From NCBI GenBank assembly GCA_024434165.1, contig QMIW01000050.1, positions 1-61,700 of the forward strand: a stretch of DNA of 61,700 bases, given 5' to 3'. Within the stretch, counting starts at the first letter, position 1, and each line of letters opens with the position of its first letter. Below the pieces are notes generated by a model. The model was not told where the DNA came from and did no database searches. It was given only the letters and a program-made list of their open reading frames with translations. Both the position numbers and the translations under genes were made by a program. Shown piece after piece: positions 55,886 to 61,700 of the stretch. The DNA comes from Chloroflexota bacterium. GTDB taxonomy: Bacteria; Chloroflexota; Anaerolineae; Anaerolineales; Villigracilaceae.

Positions 55886-57052
55886 TTAGAACTTTGTCTC
55901 TTCCGAGTTCACAATGGTTCCATGATCGGGCAGGTTGCGGCGTTCCTCGCCAGCCGCCAGCGACACATACGGCGTCGTCCAGCGGAAGATCCATTTCGCG
56001 TCTTCCGGCGAGACGTTGATACAACCGTGGGAGCGTCTTTCACCGAAGGTGTTATGCCAGAACGCGCCGTGGATCGCCACGCCGCCGGTGGCGACAAACG
56101 TACACCACGGAACCGCCGGGGTGGAATAGCCCGCCGACTCATTCCCGGCGGTCATGTTCTTGGAGATGATTTTCCAGTATGTGAACAGCGTGCCGGATGG
56201 AGTGGCGTAGGTATCCACGATTTCGCCGGTGACGGGGTCGTAACTCTTCCCGCTGGAGATGCGGCAGTAAAACACCTCGCGGCTGCCTTCCATACAGGAT
56301 AGGGATTGGTAATCCAAATCCACCGAGATCGTCTTCTCGTTCGGGTCCATATCCGGGCTGATGGGCGCGACATCGGTATCGGTGAGTGGTTTCAACCCGG
56401 CGCCGTCCGCCCAGAAGAACTCGCCGTATGAGCCGCCGTAACCGTAGCCGCGTCCGTTGGCATCTTCGTTCCAGCGGTATTCCGGGAAGCCGTTCGTGGT
56501 GCGGATCTGATCAATCCACACCACCTGCCCGTAGTACAAACGCGGCGGGAAGTTGTAAATGATGTGGTCGTTCAGCCAGGGCGAGGCAACCACGCCTTCG
56601 TGAGCCAGGTCCACATACGGCACGGTCACTTCCGCCCAGAAGCCCTGTCCGTTGGGCAGTTCGGTCAGCGGGGTGTTGGGGAGGTTTTTGGTGGGCTGCA
56701 CCACCGAGCCGTACACATAACCCTGCGGTGTTTGAACGTAACGCTGGTTGGTCAGACCGCCGACCACGTTACCGATCACTTCGCGCTCCCACTCCAGGAG
56801 CGTATCCGCGCCCAGCCTGCCGATGGATGTGTTCAAGGCGGGGTCGTTGGTCGGGCGGCTGCGGATGTCCACATCCGGGTCGGTGACGCGGCCGATGATC
56901 TCGCTCGCCGGGAATTGCGGCAGGCGTTTGGGAGCGGCAAGCGCCTCCAAAACGCGATCCAGGGTCTTCGTTTTGAAAGGGTTGAATGCCAGCGTGCCCA
57001 AGCCAAGCCCGGTCAGTTTGAGAAAATCGCGGCGTGAAAGGGGTCGTTTCAT
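55886..57052 (-). CDS. L,D-transpeptidase (YkuD) with a Tat-type signal peptide
   Basis: The 388-aa protein opens with a twin-arginine signal (PLSRRDFLKLTGLGLGTLAF), then an SH3-like segment (DVDIRSRPTNDPALNTSIG) and a C-terminal YkuD domain with the active-site pattern AIHGAFWHNTFG and RRSHGCINVSPEDAKW. It would make 3-3 cross-links in peptidoglycan or attach proteins to it. Transport of a folded enzyme by Tat is uncommon for this family. Start 57052 follows AAAGGTGAC. Confidence 0.9.
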   Translation of the reverse strand: MKRPLSRRDFLKLTGLGLGTLAFNPFKTKTLDRVLEALAAPKRLPQFPASEIIGRVTDPDVDIRSRPTNDPALNTSIGRLGADTLLEWEREVIGNVVGGLTNQRYVQTPQGYVYGSVVQPTKNLPNTPLTELPNGQGFWAEVTVPYVDLAHEGVVASPWLNDHIIYNFPPRLYYGQVVWIDQIRTTNGFPEYRWNEDANGRGYGYGGSYGEFFWADGAGLKPLTDTDVAPISPDMDPNEKTISVDLDYQSLSCMEGSREVFYCRISSGKSYDPVTGEIVDTYATPSGTLFTYWKIISKNMTAGNESAGYSTPAVPWCTFVATGGVAIHGAFWHNTFGERRSHGCINVSPEDAKWIFRWTTPYVSLAAGEERRNLPDHGTIVNSEETKF

Positions 57053-57073
57053 AAAGTCACCTTTATTAAGTAC

Positions 57074-57178
57074 CGCGAGATTTATCTCGCGCACATGGGC
57101 AGCATCAATGCTGCGGTACTTTGAGAGTTACCTCGCACACATGTGCAACATCAATGTTGCGGTACGGTGAGATTCTTA
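57074..57178. repeat. Family C palindromic repeat, tandem pair
   Basis: GTACCGCGAGATTTATCTCG, then GCGCACATGGGCAGCATCAA and ATGCTGCGGTAC form one unit; a second begins CTCGCACACATGTGCAACAT and ends GCGGTACGGTGAG. Both can fold into hairpins. They lie in the 243-bp gap 57053-57295, where nothing else was seen. Confidence 0.6.
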
Positions 57179-57295
57179 CCCTGAGTTTATCGAAGGGTAT
57201 TTGTCGGGGTAAGCATACCTGCAAACAAAGGGAGCGTCAACCGCGCCGTGAGAAAAAGATTAATCCCGGCATCCCATTTTTGAAAAGCGGATGAA

Positions 57296-57952
57296 TCAGC
57301 CCAGATAGGCTTCCAGCGCGCGCAGGCAGTTCGAACTCAACTTGTGCCCCACCTCGTCTTCGCAGTAGGTGATTGCCGCGCCAGCCTGTTCGAGCAGACT
57401 CATCGAAGCGCGGGCGCGGTCAACCGGCACCATTTCATCCTGCGTGCCGTGCGCCACGAAGACGTTCTTCCCAGCCAGCGGCTTCTTCGCAATGTATTCC
57501 TCCAAGCCGGAGGGGACGAACCCCGCCAGCACGCCCATCTTGCGGACTTGCTGCGGATACAGCAGACCGAGCACGTTCGTCATTGCCGCGCCCTGGCTGA
57601 ATCCAATCACATCGAAGCGGGACGCATCCACCTTAACCGAGGCTGCGTACTCGTCCATGAGGCGGATCAAACCCTCAGCCGAGGGCAAAAGCATCTCGAG
57701 GCTGGGACGACCAAAAGTCGAGGGTTGAGGCGGGCGCCAGGAAAAGCCCTGCGGTTCGGCGGGGTGCGGCGCGCGCGGAGCGGCGATCCAATAATCTTCG
57801 GGCAGGCGGCGCGTGAAGACCCACATGGAATTTTCGTCGCCCGTCCAGCCGTGAAGCATGAGCAGGAGACGCGGGTTTTCGGAAGTTGACGGGCGGACGC
57901 GCATCGTCCAGCCGTTGAATTCGATGAGTTCGGTGTTAATCGCGGTTTGCAC
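57296..57952 (-). CDS. Carboxylesterase / phospholipase family alpha/beta hydrolase
   Basis: The 218-aa protein has the oxyanion loop LLMLHGWTGDENSMW, the nucleophile elbow IGFSQGAAMTN, the acid region VAHGTQDEMVPV and the last His near GHKLS. This is the YpfH/phospholipase-carboxylesterase group. The substrate could be acyl esters. It overlaps the preceding 75-aa gene by 17 bp, forming one transcript with the patatin gene. Confidence 0.88.
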   Translation of the reverse strand: MQTAINTELIEFNGWTMRVRPSTSENPRLLLMLHGWTGDENSMWVFTRRLPEDYWIAAPRAPHPAEPQGFSWRPPQPSTFGRPSLEMLLPSAEGLIRLMDEYAASVKVDASRFDVIGFSQGAAMTNVLGLLYPQQVRKMGVLAGFVPSGLEEYIAKKPLAGKNVFVAHGTQDEMVPVDRARASMSLLEQAGAAITYCEDEVGHKLSSNCLRALEAYLG

Positions 57953-58163
57953 GTTTTACGATCCAGTCCAGTCCGTATAAGAAAAATAGAATCAAGCCAA
58001 TCGGCACGAACGCGCCGAGCAGGCAGAGAAACCCGCTGACCGCCGCGCCGAAGCCGTAGATCGCCCAGATCAGCCCAAGCCCAACGATGAACAGCAGCAG
58101 CACCCCGCCGATGGCGAGGCGGATATTGGTGTCTTTCACATACTTGCGCAGGTCGCGGCTCAT
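57936..58163 (-). CDS. Small two-helix membrane protein
   Basis: The 75-aa protein has two membrane helices (LAIGGVLLLFIVGLGLIWAI and GFLCLLGAFVPIGLILFFLY) and basic ends. It overlaps both neighbours: its ATGA joins the patatin stop, and its end runs 17 bp into the esterase gene. Such packing supports translation. I recognise no family. Confidence 0.65.
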   Translation of the reverse strand: MSRDLRKYVKDTNIRLAIGGVLLLFIVGLGLIWAIYGFGAAVSGFLCLLGAFVPIGLILFFLYGLDWIVKRANRD

Positions 58164-59041
58164 CCGCCGGCTCCGAAGAGTCTCCGGCTCAGGCGCGCGC
58201 TCCACGAGACGGCGCGTTTCAATTCCGGCAATATTTCCTCCACCGCCTGTTCGCCCAGGTTCGCCACATCGGCGATGACGACTTTATCGAGCAGGCTGAT
58301 GTGATGGACGTTCGGGCGGACGATGATATCCGGTTTGTCCAACTGGAGGCGGAAGTGCGAGATCGCCCGGCTGCTGACATCCACCGAGCGCAGGAAGATA
58401 TCGAGCGACTGTGCGAGGGAGATTCGCGCGATGCGTTCGGCAATGGAACGCGGGAAGATGCCCGGCACAGGCAGCGTGTAACTGCGGACGGGTTTTTCCA
58501 TCGGGTCGTTGAGGACCACGGCGACCACCGGCAGCCGCGGCGACAAGGCGCGCGCCACCGAAACGGGCACGGGATTCAAAACGCCGCCGTCCACCAGTTC
58601 CCAGCCGTTGATGCGGTGGACGGGGAAAATCCCTGGCAGGGCGATGGTGGCAAGCACGGCATCCTGAAGCCTGCCTTCGGAGAGAGTGACCTCCCCGCCG
58701 GTGTTGATGTCAACCGCCGTCACCGCGCAGGGAATGCGCAGGTCGTCGAAGGTCTTTTCGCCCAAAACGCGGTTGAGCAGCTGCCGCACGCCGCCCATGC
58801 CAAGCAGGGAGGGTCCATCCAGCGGGGTGCGCGCGTACAAGTGGGTTTGGTCCACCGATTCGAAGATGGATTGAATCTCGTTTGGGGAGCATCCCAGCGC
58901 ATAGAAAACAGCGACGACCCCGCCGTAACTGGTTCCCGCTACGGAACGGATTTTGAAACCTTCCTTTTCGAGGCGGCGAAGCACGCCGATGTGAGCATTG
59001 CCTTTGGCGCCGCCCCCGCCCAATGCCAGTGTGATGTCCAT
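58160..59041 (-). CDS. Patatin-like phospholipase (RssA type)
   Basis: The 293-aa protein has the patatin motifs GGGGAKGNAHIGVL (oxyanion hole), VAGTSYGGVVAVF with the nucleophile Ser, and LVDGGVLNPVPV with the catalytic Asp. It would hydrolyse lipids at the membrane. ATG 59041 is chosen; an in-frame TTG two codons upstream is possible. It heads a three-gene unit with the 75-aa protein and the esterase, so a lipid-processing set is likely. Confidence 0.9.
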   Translation of the reverse strand: MDITLALGGGGAKGNAHIGVLRRLEKEGFKIRSVAGTSYGGVVAVFYALGCSPNEIQSIFESVDQTHLYARTPLDGPSLLGMGGVRQLLNRVLGEKTFDDLRIPCAVTAVDINTGGEVTLSEGRLQDAVLATIALPGIFPVHRINGWELVDGGVLNPVPVSVARALSPRLPVVAVVLNDPMEKPVRSYTLPVPGIFPRSIAERIARISLAQSLDIFLRSVDVSSRAISHFRLQLDKPDIIVRPNVHHISLLDKVVIADVANLGEQAVEEILPELKRAVSWSARLSRRLFGAGG

Positions 59042-59080
59042 GTACAACAGCCTTTCCAGTTGATAGATGATTCGTCCGAT

Positions 59081-60112
59081 TTATTGCCCGCCCGGGTCGC
59101 GGATGAGCCAGACCGCCATGCCCGCGCCGACGAACGCTGCGACGATCAGCACCACAACGAGGATCTGCGAAGAGATCGGTCTCGATGATTCGCGCCCGGC
59201 TTCTTCGGTTGCCGTCGGTGATGCAGGCAGCGAAGACGTCGAAGTTGGGGCGGCGGTCAGCGTGGGCGGGATGGTTACGGTGACATCCAGTGTGGGCGTG
59301 GCTTGGGGTGTGTTGGTAACAGCCGGGGTTGCGCCGGTTTGCACCAACAACTCCTGCCCTTGATATACGGTCAGGTCCTCGCCGAGGTTGTTCAACGCCT
59401 GGATGTTTTTGATGGTCGTCCCGTAGGCAATGGCAATGCTCCACAGCGACTGCCCGTACTGCACCTCGTGATAGACGTTCCCATCGGGTCCCGCCGTGCT
59501 GACCGTGACCGGGACCATGTACTGACTTACTCCCGATGCCCCGCCCGAGGAGCCGCCCGGAACGCTGGTAAGCACGGTGGAGGCGCTGTCCTGCATCTGA
59601 CCGCTGCTGGTCGCCGCAGCGGTATCCAGGGCATAGTAATACGAGCCGCCGGATTGCGAAATGCCCGCGCCGATGTGCGTGAAATTCTGCGAAAGCATGG
59701 TGTTCATATGGTCGGCATCCTGCCAGCCGCCCGGCACACCGCTCCAATCGAGCGGTCCATTCGTGCTGATGATGTTTTCGGCGCGAAAGCCGCCGCGCGA
59801 TAGATCGCCCGCGAGCGGGAAACCGAGCGAAAGCAGCTGCTGGGTGTACGTGATTCCGCCGGGGCGCGCGTGCGTCACCTGACCGGTCGCCGCCATGTAA
59901 TCCGCCTGCGATTGCGCCGACTGCATGAGGATGGGATGCACCGTCAGCGGGGGCAAGCCGTAGGAAATGCGCAGGTTGTTCACCGCTTCGATCAACTGCG
60001 ACGGCGATGTGATTTGATATTGCAGGGGGCGCGCTAAAACACCGCCCGGCTGGGAAAAAAGCACAGCCAGCGCAACAACCAGGGGGAAAAGAAATAGAAA
60101 CGACTTTCTCAT
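59081..60112 (-). CDS. CAP-domain protein with LysM domain and C-terminal anchor
   Basis: The 343-aa protein has a signal peptide, an SCP/CAP domain (LIEAVNNLRISYGLPPLTVH, HARPGGITYTQQLLSLGF, HMNTMLSQNFTHIGAGIS), a LysM motif (YHEVQYGQSLWSIAIAYGTT), a Thr/Pro-rich stalk and a C-terminal membrane helix (SSQILVVVLIVAAFVGAGMA). LysM would bind peptidoglycan, and the helix would hold the protein on the outer face. A TAAAAT -10 box on the minus strand at 60124-60119 predicts a leaderless start at its ATG. Confidence 0.9.
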   Translation of the reverse strand: MRKSFLFLFPLVVALAVLFSQPGGVLARPLQYQITSPSQLIEAVNNLRISYGLPPLTVHPILMQSAQSQADYMAATGQVTHARPGGITYTQQLLSLGFPLAGDLSRGGFRAENIISTNGPLDWSGVPGGWQDADHMNTMLSQNFTHIGAGISQSGGSYYYALDTAAATSSGQMQDSASTVLTSVPGGSSGGASGVSQYMVPVTVSTAGPDGNVYHEVQYGQSLWSIAIAYGTTIKNIQALNNLGEDLTVYQGQELLVQTGATPAVTNTPQATPTLDVTVTIPPTLTAAPTSTSSLPASPTATEEAGRESSRPISSQILVVVLIVAAFVGAGMAVWLIRDPGGQ

Positions 60113-60118
60113 ACATCC

Positions 60119-60124
60119 ATTTTA
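60119..60124 (-). promoter_or_regulatory. -10 box giving a leaderless start
   Basis: TAAAAT on the minus strand overlaps the stop region of the aminotransferase gene and places the predicted start on the A of ATG 60112. Confidence 0.4.
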
Positions 60125-61264
60125 CGCCATCAACTTGCCGAGGGCGGCGGTCAACCTGTCCACATCGCGGCGGGAATTATATCCCTGGACGGAGAGGCGG
60201 ATGAGTTTGTTCCCATGCCACTCGATCAGCGGGATTTCGATTTTGTATTCATCGTAAAGCCGCGCCTTGAGCGCGGCGATGTCGGTATCCGCCGGCAGAG
60301 AGGCAACGGTCATTTGGGCGAACCAATTTTCGGTCAAAGGATGAAGCGGATTCGTCCTCGTCAGTTGGTGGATTCGTTCGCGCGTCTCCATTGCCAATTG
60401 ATGACATGCGCCTCTCACCCTGACCCAATCATGGTCCTGCTGAAATTGAATCGCCATCGGGACGGCTAAGAACGCGGCAATGTCGCGCGTGCCCCACCAT
60501 TCGTGATGGTCAATGAACGGCGAGCCGCTCGAAACCTCGGCTTCATAGCCCCATGAAACGACCAACGGCTTGAGCAAATGCCGGGCTTCGGAGCGCGCAT
60601 ACAAAAAGCCCGCACCCTTCGGAGCGCACAGCCATTTGTGCAGGTTGCCGCCGTAGAAATCCGCGCCGAGCGCATCGAGATGCAGCGGCAATTGACCGGG
60701 CGCATGTGCGCCGTCTATGACCGTGAGAATGCCGTTTGCGCGCGCGCGCTGGATGATCCTTTCGACGGGAAGGATGGAAGCCGTGGGGGATGTGAGATGG
60801 CTGAGAAAGATCACACGCGTGCGCGGCGTAACCCCGCGCCAGAATGATTCGACCAGGGCGTCCTGCGAAGTCAGGTCAACCGGCTGGTTGATGTACGTGA
60901 AGCCGCGCTCCTTCGAGAGGAACCGCCATGTGCGGTCCATCGCGCCATATTCGTGATTCGTGGAAAGCACCTCATCGCCCGCGCCCAATTCGAGCGAACG
61001 CGCCACGATGTTGAGGGCAATGGTCACGTTTTGGGTATAGACGACGTTCTCCGCGCGCGCGCCGAGATACTCTGCCAGCGCTTCACGCGCCGCCTGCATC
61101 AGGTCGTTGTGACGCCTGCCCAGAAATTCCACCGGCTGGCGCTCCAGCTCGCGCTGCCAGCGCTGGTATTCCCGAAAGACGGGTTTCGGCGTGGCGCCGT
61201 AGGAACCGTGATTGAGAAAGGTGACGGAGGGATCGAGGAGGAAATACTTTTTGAGACCGAACAC
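60122..61264 (-). CDS. Class V aminotransferase (isopenicillin-N epimerase-like)
   Basis: The 380-aa PLP enzyme has FLNHGSYGATPKPVF at the start, TQNVTIALNIVARSL, the cofactor Asp/His region VIDGAHAPGQLPLHLD and the Schiff-base Lys in YGGNLHKWLCAPKGAGFL. It matches the CefD/egtE-like branch of class V. Substrates range from isopenicillin N to cysteine-type compounds; none can be assigned. The first codon is GTG at 61264, and TATAAT on the minus strand (61276-61271) predicts a leaderless message. Confidence 0.88.
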   Translation of the reverse strand: MFGLKKYFLLDPSVTFLNHGSYGATPKPVFREYQRWQRELERQPVEFLGRRHNDLMQAAREALAEYLGARAENVVYTQNVTIALNIVARSLELGAGDEVLSTNHEYGAMDRTWRFLSKERGFTYINQPVDLTSQDALVESFWRGVTPRTRVIFLSHLTSPTASILPVERIIQRARANGILTVIDGAHAPGQLPLHLDALGADFYGGNLHKWLCAPKGAGFLYARSEARHLLKPLVVSWGYEAEVSSGSPFIDHHEWWGTRDIAAFLAVPMAIQFQQDHDWVRVRGACHQLAMETRERIHQLTRTNPLHPLTENWFAQMTVASLPADTDIAALKARLYDEYKIEIPLIEWHGNKLIRLSVQGYNSRRDVDRLTAALGKLMA

Positions 61265-61270
61265 CCGGTA

Positions 61271-61276
61271 ATTATA
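61271..61276 (-). promoter_or_regulatory. -10 box giving a leaderless GTG start
   Basis: TATAAT on the minus strand ends 6 bases before GTG 61264, so the predicted start is the G of the start codon. Confidence 0.6.
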
Positions 61277-61700
61277 AGTGGGTTCGTAACTATGTTACGC
61301 AGATGAACCCCCGCTGTGCATGCAAAGGTTGTCAGCGGTTTACGCTCCCATTCGCCGTCCGCCGATGAGTGCAGGTGAGGCACAGTACCCATTCGGGTGT
61401 AAATCCCGGCGGCGTGTTGCGCGGGAAACGCTGCGCCGGGGACGGCGCAGGGAGCACTAGTTGGCAGCTTGCCCCGCACCAGCCATCCGGATCGGGGACA
61501 CACAAAGGCGCCATCTGGAGGGAGGACAAGTCTGTAGACTTGTCCTACCCCGTTCGCGCTCGATCAGCCGGTCGTCCCAGTCGCGGCACAGCCTTTCGCT
61601 ATCGCTTTTGCGGCAGTCAATTTCGGTCGTATAAACCGCCCCACTCGTTTGGGTACTGACATACTCTTCCCCCGAGGCGCAGCAGCCACAGTTATCCCGG
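61277..61700. other. Non-coding or decayed end of the window
   Basis: About 420 bp hold no gene that I can support. There is a family D-like hairpin (61432-61456), a perfect hairpin GGACAAGTCTGTAGACTTGTCC (61522-61543 approximately) and a family C-like TATGTTACGCAG (61294). Short open frames on both strands have no recognisable domains. It could be a decayed insertion element that continues beyond the window. Confidence 0.4.

Noticed and set aside
61332-61659. Short frames at the window end as a transposase fragment
   Set aside because: No DDE, HUH or TnpB motif can be seen in any frame, so a specific insertion-sequence call is not supported.

Overview
The window (about 57-60% G+C by eye, 61.7 kb) reads as chromosomal DNA of a Chloroflexota bacterium, most likely of class Anaerolineae. 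This is inferred from style: Pro/Thr-rich linkers on secreted and membrane-anchored proteins, large GAF/SpoIIE regulators, PrkC-like kinases with RskA-like ectodomains, an NrfHA nitrite reductase, many small palindromic repeats, and several genes whose -10 box lies one helical step from the start codon. No rRNA is present to settle taxonomy.

Layout. 1-14 kb: a 5'-truncated Ser/Thr kinase, an AHSA1-PDZ-DinB fusion, a lipoprotein serpin, a nucleosidase/PncC pair, two near-identical 74-aa HTH proteins, a secreted Ig-repeat sortase interrupted by a one-base frameshift, a second complete kinase, a Yip1 membrane protein and a class III aminotransferase. 14-25 kb: a small P-loop kinase, a DUF309/zinc-ribbon protein, an M50 protease, a partner-switching module (5xGAF-SpoIIE phosphatase, RsbW-like kinase, STAS antagonist), two response regulators, the SRP RNA and a pair of related anchored proteins. 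25-33 kb: membrane proteins and lipoproteins, a MEMO family protein, PriA, a phosphoribosyltransferase and a CRP-family regulator. 33-37 kb: NrfA/NrfH with an upstream CRP-type site, then a copper pair (PCu(A)C chaperone and a DeoR-HTH/NosL-like regulator). 37-47 kb: glycosyltransferase, SbcC, three M42 aminopeptidases with an S51-like peptidase, small membrane proteins. 47-50 kb: serS behind a T-box, a decayed VapC toxin gene and tRNA-Glu. 50-61 kb: a long minus-strand run with signal peptidase, methyltransferase, dual-specificity phosphatase, metallopeptidase lipoprotein, PgeF, a glutaredoxin-DUF2085 fusion, CcdA, L,D-transpeptidase, esterase, patatin, CAP-LysM protein and a class V aminotransferase.

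How it works together. Much of the window concerns the cell envelope and signalling: extracytoplasmic sensing kinases, sortase, transpeptidase, LysM/CAP, signal peptidase and intramembrane protease. The respiratory part is NrfHA, with the CRP-family regulator about 1 kb away as a plausible controller; the site upstream of nrfH is centred at -41.5 from the predicted transcription start. The most unusual non-coding content is at least five families of short dispersed repeats. Two are MITE-like with terminal inverted repeats, one copy being nested in another, and some short repeats lie in frame inside priA. The best candidates for new biology are the DeoR-NosL copper regulator, the kinase/RskA/EF-hand ectodomain proteins, the Ig-sortase fusion and the leaderless-promoter pattern.
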